A stretch of 64,000 bases of DNA from Cyclina sinensis (Eukaryota > Mollusca > Bivalvia > Venerida > Veneridae): the NCBI GenBank assembly GCA_012932295.1, contig JAAONU010000016.1:19125530-19189529 (forward strand). The letters are read 5' to 3'. The notes beneath the pieces are model-generated. The model did no database searches and had not been told where the DNA came from. It saw only the letters and a program-made list of their open reading frames with translations. The stretch's first letter is position 1. Each line of letters starts with the position of its first letter. Position numbers and translations under genes: made by a program. This document shows, piece by piece, positions 15,301 through 24,910 of the stretch.

Positions 15301-18300
15301 ATTTCAGGAAATATGTCTTGGCTGATCACGTGACTCCATAAAAAAAGCGACAGCCATTGTTAAGTGAATCAAGCTGTTAAAATATTAGAAATGTATTAAT
15401 AAAAACTTGTTTCATCAATCGAAAAATTATTGAAAAGAAAGGTAAGCTATATGAAAGACATTATAATTGCGGGAAGAATTAGAGTAAATCAATTATTTAA
15501 ATGACAACAAAATTTATCTATAGATTTATCATAAAAGAAAGGAAAACACAAAATAAGACACAGAAATTCAGCTGAATACAGGACTGCACATAAGTCTCTG
15601 TTATATTTGAACTGACCTTTCATAGCTTTGTTCATTTGTGTGGACAACCAGTAAACAAGCTATATATATATACATGTATATATATAACATTTCAAAACCT
15701 ATAAAGATGTCAGCATAACTTCATGTGAGGTACAAATTTTTGATTGTTTGTATCAATGCTTTCAAATTATTATTCTGGTCAGAAATACATGTACTTAACA
15801 TAATTTTGTATGCTCCATAAACATTACTGGAAATACTTCCCATTCTGGTCATGAAATATAATTCACTGTGCATAATGAATTCTGTTCATAAGTTGATCTG
15901 TTGAAAGTTATTTAAATGATTATCAAGCAATCCAATAATTAATAATTATATGAGATACAGTCAATGGCATGTTTACCTTGCAAGTCTAGCCAACTTACAA
16001 TTTTGAAAATTGAAGCTGTGATTTTCGTTCACATAAATATTTAGTGTTCCAATTATGCTACTGGTAAATTTGAATATGATAAATATTCACTGTACCTGAA
16101 ACAGTATAATCGAGCAAAAGCATAAAGTCAAAATACAATGATCAATCACAGATCTTGTTACAGCTAAAGACCAATCACAAATCTTGTAACACGTAATGAC
16201 CTATCGGGTATCTGGTTACAGCTAATCAACCCAAATCTGCATTAGGCATACCTGAAACAGTATCTGTATAGTTCCACCCAGCATTTTAAATATCCTTGGT
16301 GCGGGCATCATCAGAAACAATGGAGCGACAAGTTCAACAAAATGATTGCTGCCAGTCTCAAACTTGTGAAACCACTCGGGTGACTGATGCATGTAGTATG
16401 ATACTGGGTTAGGTACAGGCTGTGTCTGTAAACAATGACATATAGAACCATTTAAACACTGTCATACAGGCTGTGTCTGTAAACAGTGACATATAGAACC
16501 ATTTAAACACTGTCATACAGGCTGTGTCTGTAAACAATGACATATAGAACCATTTAAACACTGTCATACAGGCTGTGTCTGTAAACAATGACACTATAGA
16601 ACCATTTAAACACTGTCATACAGGCTGTGTCTGTAAACAATGACATATAGAACCATTTAAACACTGTCATACAGGCTGTGTCTGTAAACAATGACACTAT
16701 AGAACCATTTAAACACTGTCATACAGGCTGTGTCTGTAAACAATGACATATAGAACCATTTAAACACTGTCATACAGGCTGTGTCTGTAAACAATGACAT
16801 TATAGAACCATTTAAACACTGTCATACAGGCTGTGTCTGTAAACAATGACATATAGAACCATTTAAACACTGTCATACAGGCTGTGTCTGTAAACAATGA
16901 CATATAGAACCATTTAAACACTGTCATACAGGCTGTGTCTGTAAACAATGACACTATAGAACCATTTAAACACTGTCATACAGGCTGTGTCTGTAAACAA
17001 TGACATATAGAACCATTTAAACACTGTCATACAGGCTGTGTCTGTAAACAATGACATATAGAACCATTTAAACACTGTCATACAGGCTGTGTCTGTAAAC
17101 AGTGACATATAGAACCATTTAAACACTGTCATACAGGCTGTGTCTGTAAACAGTGACATATAGAACCATTTAAACACTGTCATACAGGCTGTGTCTGTAA
17201 ACAATGACATTATAGAACCATTTAAACACTGTCATACAGGCTGTGTCTGTAAACAATGACATATAGAACCATTTAAACACTGTCATACAGGCTGTGTCTG
17301 TAAACAATGACATATAGAACCATTTAAACACTGTCATACAGGCTGTGTCTGTAAACAATGACATTATAGAACCATTTAAACACTGTCATACAGGCTGTGT
17401 CTGTAAACAGTGACATATAGAACCATTTAAACACTGTCATACAGGCTGTGTCTGTAAACAGTGACATATAGAACCATTTAAACACTGTCATACAGGCTGT
17501 GTCTGTAAACAGTGACATATAGAACCATTTAAACACTGTCATACAGGCTGTGTCTGTAAACAGTGACATATAGAACCATTTAAACACTGTCATACAGGCT
17601 GTGTCTGTAAACAGTGACATATAGAACCATTTAAACACTGTCATACAGGCTGTGTCTGTAAACAATGACATTATAGAACCATTTAAACACTGTCATACAG
17701 GCTGTGTCTGTAAACAGTGACATATAGAACCATTAAAACATTGTCATTCAGATGATGCTAGGTGTGCATTTTTACAGCAGTGAGACAAGAAAAGAAAGAA
17801 TTTGCAGAATTACACACTATCATAAACAAACTGTATGAAGAATTAGTTCAGAGAAAGTATTCCACACATCATTCGAAGTGTTACAGGGTTGAAAACTGTC
17901 TTAAACAAATTACTGCTACAGTAAATTTTCTCTTTGCTTAAAATAAGAAGAGATTTGGCAATTTTCAGACACTTTCCTTTTACTAGGTCCTTCTATTCTG
18001 ATCCCTACTGAGAAAGCTATTAATGATGGTTTATCCTTGTTGACATAAACATGTTGGCTAACTACCCTTACAGTTTAATGCATAATAATTACAATTCTGA
18101 AAGAATAAGTCTAAATGGTGCATTCATGTCATTTCACAATCTTTCATGCAAAGTACTTAATTAAGACATAAACTTTAAACTACAATTACATAATACCTCC
18201 ACAAATTCATTGAAAAAAGCAATTTATTTTTGTTCTAGCAAACACATTTTCAGCTAGATTTATATAATAAGTTTCATGTTTTGAATATACCATGCTGTAT

Positions 18301-21255
18301 GACAGATTTTAATCCCTATATTTACAACACTGTGCATTAAGCACAAATAAAATGCATCATTCAGAATCTGATCCAATAATCCACCTCTAAATCTTTAGTT
18401 TTACATGTTTCATTCTTTGTGAAAACTGTCAGACCATGACCAACAAAAAGATCACTACATGTAACATAACTTTGCTGGACCAAAAATCAGTTCATTTTCA
18501 TTGTTTATTATACATGTAATGTCATAACATTATAAAATGGGAGATTATAACTTTCAGTCGGCTTTGTTTTAATCTGATTTTTTTATCTCCTATTTTTTTA
18601 CAAGCATCATCAGAATGTCTTTCTGCTAAAGCTGACCTCATCTTTACCATTACTGATGTTTCCATGTAACATGTTTGTTACCATGGCTATAGACATGTAT
18701 TCAATGCTTAATAAAACCTGATATTGTGGTAACGTGGTTGTTGATTTCAACATGAAAAGGTATCTTATTACCTCATAATGGTAATTCATACAGGTGAGGT
18801 CCCTCCAACATTTATCTCCCCTTATTTTGATAAGTCCCTGAAAAATACAAAATTCCAATTCATAAAAAGTAAAAAATATAAAAGAACTCAATTAACAAGT
18901 GCAAATTATTCAAATTACTTGCTAATGAGTTTGTAAAATTTTAGTTATCACTACTGAATACAACAGCTACTTAATGCTTTTTAATTAATTTTTTTATACA
19001 AATACAAATGCTCAAAATGTATCGGATATTCATGAAGTCCTACTTTGTGCACTGTCTAATTAAAATTAAATTAAGTTTTTAATCACTATTTACAGTACAT
19101 TTTCACATATAATATTCACGAACTACTTACAGCACCAAGCATAATTCTGAATATCAGCCATCTGTAGCCCCAGATTACAAACTGAGTTGTTGGTGTGAAT
19201 CTTGGTATGGAGGAGACAGAGAACAATGGACACAGAAAAATTGCCAGAAAGCCAGTCTCCAGTAACTGAGACTCCCATCCTAGAAAATAAGCACATAAAC
19301 TTCACTTCTTGATCCCTTAAAATAGATAAAGGGAAAACTAATCTTTGTTATGAAATGATGACAGTCTTTCTAACCACTGATGATAACACAGTACCAGCAG
19401 CATAACTACAACAGAAATGGCATATGTATGCAATAAACTGGACATTTATAATTTTTCAAGTACTTAATTTTCATGCTTTAAAGATAATTTATCAAGAAAG
19501 CTATTGGTTATAATCAAAATACAAGTTGAACTGATTCTTTACGATTACATAATTTACAAATACAAACTCAACTAACTTACCAAACCCATACCACCTCTGT
19601 CCAATGTTTACCAAAGAATGATAGAGCACCCATAGTGCAAACATTATGAACCAATTTGCTCCCCCATTCAGTATGAGGAAACTGGACAACCCTAGCCCAG
19701 CATACGCAATATAGTCAAGAAAATCATCTATCACTTCTTCGTAATCAAATAACCATATGAGAGAAGGGACCCTCGTAAATGTTGACCAAGTTACTTTTCC
19801 ATGAGTTCTCCTTGTTACATCTTTCAGGTAAGTGGTAGCAGGCAGCAGACCATTTGTTCCTAATAGTTGTTTATTCTGATGAAGTGCTACCAAAAAAGCA
19901 ACAACTGAAATCAAAACATATAAAAAATTGTAAACTGTATTCCTCCAAGATATTTACATGCTACAGCTTAATCAAAAAATCTCAATGATAACAATAATAT
20001 CATACTGTATCTTCAAATTACTTTTTGTAGGCAATTTAACTGGTATGACTTCTGATTTATAGATTTGATTGCCAAAACGCAAGTATAGGTTGTTAAGAAA
20101 GTATTTTGAATAGCAATCAATTTTGTCAGTAGATAAAAGATTTGTATCCTCTAATTAGTAATGCATGGTCATCTTAGAATAAAAATATTAGTGTGCAAAT
20201 GACATTTTAGGTTAACTATTCTGGAAAAAGTTTACAAGTTTAGGTAGCATGTGGTAAGTTTTAAAACCTCAAGAACTAACTACTTCTTACATGTCAAGTT
20301 TCTACGAGTATAATGACCATTTTCAAGTCCTTGAGAGCTGACATGTATGCTACATGCTCTTGCCAGAGATTGACTGTAATGATATATGTATCAGAAAAAT
20401 CATATACAAAGTATCAAAAATATTCTATTTTGATTTTCTGTTATGAAACTAATAAACCAGAATGGTCGTGCGAGAACAAAACTCATTTCTGAACACCACT
20501 TTTCATGTCTCAAATAATTAAACATTAAAGATTTTTAAGTCTACTCAGAAAGTAAAACAATTGTCTTGTTGCTTTTGTCCTACTACTTAGCATCAACTAT
20601 TCATCAGATTAACAGTATTCAGATAAAATATTGCACTGCTTTTAAATGGAGTTCATAAATAGTAAATTTGTCATTACACAGACTGAGATTTTGTCACTAA
20701 TTTTTTGCTTTCTTAACTGATTAAAAGAGATGATTATTAAGTTTTATACTCTATATCTCCTTAAATTTCAGACTTAATGAGTTATTTCTGGTGAAATTTA
20801 CCAACTCACAATATCTGAGCATATTAAGGTGTATTTTGGGTATTTTTGGCTGCCTCCATAATCAATATTAATGTTTCAGTTTTGGATTGTCAGGCAGTTT
20901 TTTCACCGAAGCTAACGGTAGAATTAGAAAAGACACTTGCAAAATTTGTGCACCATGAGACTAGAGTGGTATCTAGAAAAATCTTATATAGAGAGAGCTA
21001 TTTTCTATACACGTGTAAAACGTTTTTAGCCTTACAATAAATAAACCCCAGATATCTCAGGAGCAGAATCCTTGTCAGCCAATATGTTCCGTTTCCTAGT
21101 TTACAGGACGCTGTCACCTCGGTTGATTTAGACAAACGTTGACTTGCGGTCGTTTTAGAAATTTTCTCATCAGCTGTTTCTTGGACAGCTTCCTTTTTCA
21201 CTGCCCTTTTCCTCAAACCTTCAGTCAGAGAAAAATCATTACCACTTGCTGCCAT
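3144..21255 (-). CDS. LMF1: Lipase maturation factor 1, ten-exon gene
   Basis: LMF1 is a multi-pass ER membrane protein that helps dimeric lipases of the lipoprotein lipase family fold and leave the ER. Coding exons are 21036-21255, 19581-19904, 19131-19279, 18772-18837, 16252-16425, 9810-9984, 6382-6535, 5888-6068, 4574-4686 and 3144-3342. All junctions are GT-AG and the phases chain without a break to 584 codons plus TGA, close to the vertebrate length of about 570. Family blocks appear in order: HQNKQLLG, LVNIGQRWYGFG, WESQLLETGF, IKIRGDKCWRDLTCM, GNLSFLNWLTILPSLACFDDA, NTYGAFGSVTKERTEVI, CLISPYHYRLDWLLWFAAFQ and GRWWKRRLIGEY. The start is the first ATG after an in-frame TGA at 21271-21273. 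No lesion was found. LMF2 is the alternative; the blocks fit LMF1 better. Confidence 0.95.
3653..4503. mobile_element. pogo/Tigger-like non-autonomous TIR element in LMF1 intron 9
   Basis: The terminal inverted repeats begin TA-CCGTAAACGCTCGAATAT and, from the other end, TA-CCATAAACGCTCGAATAT, followed by TACGCAC-type sequence. A TA at each end fits Tc1/mariner-type target duplication. TIRs of the form ACCGTA...AATACGCACCCC recall pogo/Tigger families (recollection). The interior includes an A-rich tract at 4165-4230 and no transposase. Confidence 0.7.
4574..4686 (-). CDS. LMF1: LMF1 exon 9 (aa 482-518)
   Basis: The exon encodes NYQYNPWIVTLAKKLLDNDN and then LIAHNPFQNADPP. It was found by joining phases with its neighbours. 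The acceptor is TTTTCCAG and the donor AA|GTAAGT. Confidence 0.92.
5888..6068 (-). CDS. LMF1: LMF1 exon 8 (aa 421-481)
   Basis: The exon encodes VTKERTEVIYQGTHDEA, YEFKCKPG, RRPCLISPYHYRLDWLLWFA and AFQ, the conserved lumenal C-terminal domain. The acceptor is TGTTACAG and the donor CAG|GTAAAT. Confidence 0.95.
6382..6535 (-). CDS. LMF1: LMF1 exon 7 (aa 370-420)
   Basis: The exon encodes a hydrophobic segment (FNICVGILIAYLSIPVV), then the conserved NLMSSRQHMNTSFEPFRLVN and TYGAFG. The acceptor is TATTACAG and the donor AG|GTTTGT, phase 2. Confidence 0.95.
6685..7594. mobile_element. GGAC-tailed element with four 166-bp internal copies (intron 6)
   Basis: Four tandem copies of about 166 bp contain AGTGAAAAAATCAACAAAGG followed by GCCATAATTCTG. 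A (GGAC)n tract follows at about 7535-7552, then an end reading CCCCACTTTGTCGGGGCATA. The left tip GGATGCCCCCAC mirrors the right tip as a short terminal inverted repeat. The type is familiar from molluscan intergenic DNA and is non-coding. Confidence 0.7.
8190..8725. repeat. 36-bp minisatellite in LMF1 intron 6
   Basis: About 15 tandem copies of TGGTACCAGCATCATTTAAG plus TACACAGTCATTCTTT. The last copies are diverged (TACTGGCATTATTAAAG). Short open frames through it are artefacts of the period. Confidence 0.9.
9523..9616. repeat. Two-copy 46-bp tandem duplication
   Basis: ACTGGAAGGGTCAAGGACAA and the following bases through CATGTAATTACA occur twice in direct succession, identically. This is a recent local duplication in intron 6 of LMF1. 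Confidence 0.9.
9810..9984 (-). CDS. LMF1: LMF1 exon 6 (aa 312-369)
   Basis: The exon encodes VVLIISGNLSFLNWLTILPS followed by LACFDDASIAWMF, then a variable charged loop (KVVDIQLEEKQGKAPRLTA). The acceptor is CATTCAG and the donor G|GTGAGT. Confidence 0.95.
10664..10685. repeat. (TTCTG)n microsatellite
   Basis: Four pentamer copies (GTTCTGTTCTGTTCTGTTC) follow the A-rich stretch TTAAATAAAAGAAAT, possibly the tail of an old retroelement. Confidence 0.7.
12454..12667. mobile_element. MITE family A, copy 1
   Basis: A 214-bp element bounded by TTAACCCTTAACCTGCTG and its inverse GCAGGTTCAGGGTTAA. It contains palindromic GAGCCAGGCCAGCCTGCACA and matches the copies at 49669 and 63670 in inverted orientation. 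Confidence 0.85.
13050..14330. mobile_element. GGAC-tailed element with about eight 143-bp internal copies (intron 5)
   Basis: The left tip GAGGGCCATGATGGCCCTG is a palindrome, followed by TATAGCTCACCTGAG. The right end, GTGACAGGTGAGCTAATA, inverts AGCTCACCTG. Between them are about eight diverged copies with GTGACCTAGTTTTTGACCC every 143 bp or so, then (GGAC)n at about 14255-14275. The ORF over 13305-13637 is a by-product. Confidence 0.75.
14331..16251. other. Distal part of LMF1 intron 5, nothing recognised
   Basis: AT-rich sequence with only simple repeats. No exon-like signal was found between the GGAC-tailed element and exon 5. Confidence 0.6.
15658..15690. repeat. (TA)n palindrome in LMF1 intron 5
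   Basis: TATATATATATACATGTATA and neighbouring bases form a self-complementary AT microsatellite. Confidence 0.8.
16252..16425 (-). CDS. LMF1: LMF1 exon 5 (aa 254-311)
   Basis: The exon begins TQPVPNPVSYYMHQSPEWFH and ends TIQILFQ at CAG|GTATGC. Its acceptor, TTGTTTACAG, and its first 12 coding bases form the last copy of the 51-bp minisatellite upstream, so about 25 further copies of the same acceptor lie in intron 4. Confidence 0.95.
16411..17752. repeat. 51-bp minisatellite carrying the LMF1 exon 5 splice acceptor
   Basis: There are about 26 copies of a 51-bp unit (some 52-53 bp, with CATTATAG or CACTATAG in place of CATATAG), almost identical throughout. On the minus strand each unit contains TTGTTTACAG|ACACAGCCTGT, which is the exon 5 acceptor plus its first coding bases. 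The copy nearest exon 5 is the acceptor used in the LMF1 model. The unit length is a multiple of three, so spurious open frames run through it. Confidence 0.95.
17753..18771. other. LMF1 intron 4 remainder, nothing recognised
   Basis: AT-rich intron between the 51-bp minisatellite and exon 4, without repeats or ORFs of note. Confidence 0.6.
18772..18837 (-). CDS. LMF1: LMF1 exon 4 (aa 232-253)
   Basis: This is a 66-nt exon between TTTTTCAG and GAG|GTAATA. It encodes GLIKIRGDKCWRDLTCMNYH plus YE, a near-invariant LMF family motif. Confidence 0.95.
19131..19279 (-). CDS. LMF1: LMF1 exon 3 (aa 182-231)
   Basis: The acceptor is TTTTCTAG. The exon encodes WESQLLETGFLAIFLCPLFS through WLIFRIMLGA, one of the most conserved LMF blocks. 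The donor is GCT|GTAAGT, phase 0. Confidence 0.95.
19581..19904 (-). CDS. LMF1: LMF1 exon 2 (aa 74-181)
   Basis: The acceptor is GATTTCAG. The exon completes the first membrane segment (FVAFLVALHQNKQLLG), then encodes a lumenal loop and hydrophobic segments ending LVNIGQRWYGFG. The donor is G|GTAAGT. Confidence 0.95.
19905..21035. other. LMF1 intron 1, nothing recognised
   Basis: AT-rich intron with no recognisable element. The + strand ORF at 20846-21040 partly overlaps exon 1 in antisense and is not supported. Confidence 0.6.
21036..21255 (-). CDS. LMF1: LMF1 exon 1 (aa 1-73)
   Basis: This exon encodes a charged cytosolic N-terminus rich in K, E, S and T, then the start of the first membrane segment (TYWLTRILLLRYLGFIY). 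The donor is T|GTAAGG, leaving one base that completes a Phe codon with exon 2. Confidence 0.9.
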
Positions 21256-21270
21256 CTTGGGTCGCTTGTG
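21248..21270 (-). promoter_or_regulatory. LMF1 start context with YY1-like AAGATGGC motif
   Basis: On the minus strand the start reads ACCCAAGATGGCAGC. It combines a good Kozak context (purine at -3, G at +4) with the AAGATGGC core of YY1-type sites often found at housekeeping starts. No TATA box is evident. The 600 bp between here and the CRE array hold nothing else I recognise. Confidence 0.45.
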
Positions 21271-24200
21271 TCAACAAAAGCTAAAAAATAATCGTACCTA
21301 TAAGTTCGCTCCTTAATCAACTCGAACTTAAATTTAAATCATACCTATTCTTTACAATCAAAGAGTTACACGTAACAGCTGTTTTTTTGCATCTGTTTTT
21401 CTATCATAAAAAGACACTTATTTATTTTTAAACGTGTTAGTGCTTTTTCCCAAATATTCACACAAAATTGGTACACATTTTTTGTTTGTGTGTGTTTTTT
21501 TAACTTTATCTGCAATAAATCTAGGATCTTAAATACAAAGAATTTAACTTATTTAGATGATTAAAACAGTGCCCTGTAGATATTTAATGATCTCATCAAA
21601 AGACATAACTTCAACTTATTACTGCCAAAAGTCAATACTGACTATACTAGACAGGCAGAAAGCCACTAACTGAGGAAGATAGTATAACCCATAAGTATTT
21701 TCTTCAAAGAAATTTTCAAATCCCACTAAGTTAGAACAGAAAATGCTCCTGTATTTATTTTAAATAAATTTATTCATTTTCATGTGTACATAATAATTTG
21801 TTTAATGAATGCACGATATAAAAAAATTCAACTAAAAGATCCTTACATCTTTTTACTTTGTAGTAACTTTATTTCATGATGACGTCAAATAACAGGGTAG
21901 AATCTTCTTACATCTTTTTATTTAGTTATTATTTCCTTTGATGATGACGTCAAGTGAAAGGCAAGGATACTACATCTTTTATTTTAAATAAATCACTTGG
22001 TGATGACGTAATTAATGGAAAAGAGAATATCTTTTTTAACATCTTTTTTAATAGTTCTTTCCATTGCTGTTGACGTTATAAGAAATGGGAGAATACCTTT
22101 ACATCTTTTTTATATAGTTATTTCCTTTGGTAATGACGTGAAAGGAAAGGGGAAATATGCAGTCACATATTTTTCTATAGTTATTTCTTCTTAGGTCGAT
22201 GTCATAGGAAAAAGAGGATATCCGACACATTTCTTTTTTAAAATGTTATTTCCCTTTGAGATAACGTCATAGGAAACGGGAGAAAACTCTTGACACCTTA
22301 ATTAAGTCTCTTCCTTCATGACGTCAGAAGAAAGTTGACACTTTATTTTGAAAAATATTTTCCTTGCTGATGTCACAGGCAAGGTGAAAAAAGTCTGACA
22401 CCTATATGTTATAGTTATTTCCCTTGGTGATGACGTCATAGAAAAGGGGAGAACACTGACTTCATATTATTGTTAATTTTGAAGACGTCATAGAAAAGAG
22501 AAGAAATCTCTCATATCTTTTTATATACAGTTATTTCCCTTTGTCATGTATCAGGAAGGAGGAAAATACCAAGGCACCTTTGTTCAGTTATTTCCCTTCG
22601 TTATGACGTCATTTAAAAGGGTGAAAAAATCTGATACTTGTTTTTTTAAGAATTTATTTCTCTTTGAGGTGACATTATACGAAAGGGGAAAAATCTTTTT
22701 TTAAAACTGTTATTTCCCTTGGTGATGATGTCATGCGAAAGGGAAGATTACCCCTACATCTTTAATTCAAACAGTTAATTCTCTTGATGACGTCAGAGGA
22801 GAGGATAGAATACCCTGACTAATTCATTTCAAGTTATTTCTCTTGGTGATGATGTCATAGGAAAGGGTGGACTACTCTAACACATTTATTTACACAGTTA
22901 AACAAGTTTAAAGTTATTTCCCTTTGTGATGACGTAATAGGAAAGGGTAGAATACTCTTGCATCTTTATCTTTAATAGTTATTTCCCTTGGTTATGACGT
23001 CATAGGAAAGGGGAGAATACTCTGGCATCTTAACTTTAAAAATTTATTTCCCTTTGTGATGACGTCATAGGAAAGTAGAGAATACTGTGGCATGTTTATT
23101 TTACAAAGTTATTTCCCTTTGTAATGACGTCATAGGAAAGGGGAGAATACTGTGGCATGTTTATTTTACAGTTATTTCCCTTTGTGATGACGTCATAGGA
23201 AAGGGGAGAATACTCTGGCATCTTTACTCTAAAAAGTTATTTCCCTTTTTGATGACGTCATAGGAAAAGGGAGAATACTCTGACACGTTTATTTTAAAAG
23301 TTATTTCCTTTTGTGATGACGTCATAGGAAAGGGGAGAATACTCTGACACGATACTCTGGTACCTTCATCTTAAAAAGTTATTTCCCTTTGTGATGACGT
23401 CATAGGAAAGCGGAGAATACTCTGGAATGTTTTTTTTTAAAGTAACTTCCCTTTCTAATGACGTCATAGGAAAGGGGAGGATACTTTTGTACCTTCATCT
23501 TAAAAAGTTATTTCCCTTTGTGATGACGTCATAGGAAAGGAAAGAATACTCTGACACGTTTATTTTAAAAGTAATTTCCTTTTGTGATGACGTCATAGGA
23601 AAGGGGAGAATACTCTGACACGATACTCTGGTACCTTCATCTTAAAAAGTTATTTCCCTTTGTGATGACGTCATAGGAAAGGGGAGAATACTCTGGCATG
23701 TTTTTTTTTTAAAGTAACTTTCCTTTATAATGACGTCATAGGAAAAGGGAGGATACTCTTGTACCTTCATCTTAAAAAGTTATTTCCCTTTGTGATGACG
23801 TCATAGGAAAGGGGAGAATACTCTGACACGTTTATTTTAAAAGTAGTTTCCCTTTGTGATGACGTCATAGGAAAGGGGAGAATACTCTGACACGTTTATT
23901 TTAAAAGTAATTTCCTTTTGTGATGACGTCATAGGAAAGGGGAGAATACTCTGGCATGTTTTTTTTTTAAAGTAACTTCCCTTTGTAATGACGTCATAGG
24001 AAAAGGGAGGATACTCTTGTACCTTCATCTTAAAAAGTTATTTCCCTTTGTGATGACGTCATAGGAAAGGGGAGAATACTCTGACACGTTTATTTTAAAA
24101 GTTATTTCCCTTTGTGATGACGTCATAGGAAAAGGGAGGATACTCTGACACGTTTATTTTAACAGTTATTTCCCTTTCTGATGACGTCATAGGAAAGGGG

Positions 24201-24910
24201 AGAATACTTTGGCATGTTTATTTTTAAAAGTAACTTCCCTTTGTAATGACGTCATAGGAAAAGGAAGGATACTCTGACACGTTTTTTTAAAAAAATTTAT
24301 TTCCCTTTGTGATGACGTCATAGGAAAGGGAAGAATACTCTGGCATGTTTTTTTAAAATGTTATTTCCCTTTGTGATGACGTCAAAGGAAAGGGGAGAAT
24401 ACTCTGACACGTTTTTTTTAAATTTTTTTCCCTTTGTGATGACGTCATAGGAAAGGGGAGAATACTCTGGCATGTTTTTTTTAAATGTTATTTCCATTTG
24501 TGATGACGTCAAAGGAAAGGAGAGAATACTCTGGCATCATTTCTTTAAAAAGTTATTTCCCTTTGTGATGACGTCATAGGAAAGGGGAGAATACTATGGC
24601 ATGTTTATTTTAAAAAGTTAATTCCCTTTGTGATGACGACAAAGGAAAGGGGGAGAATACTATGGCATGTTTTTTTTAAACGTTATTTCCCTTTGTGATG
24701 ACGTCAAAGGAAAGGAGAGAATACTCTGGCATCATTTCTTTAAAAAGTTATTTTCCTTTGTGATGACGTCATAGGAAAGGGGAGAATACTATGGCATGTT
24801 TATTTTAAAAAGTTAATTCCCTTTGTGATGACGACAAAGGAAAGGGGGAGAATACTATGGCATGTTTTTTTTAAACGTTATTTCCCTTTGTGATGACGTC
24901 ATAGGAAAGG

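Noticed and set aside
16409..17671. Repeated MSLFTDTACMTVFKWFY peptide ORFs
   Set aside because: They read through the 51-bp intronic minisatellite in a frame other than that of LMF1 exon 5.
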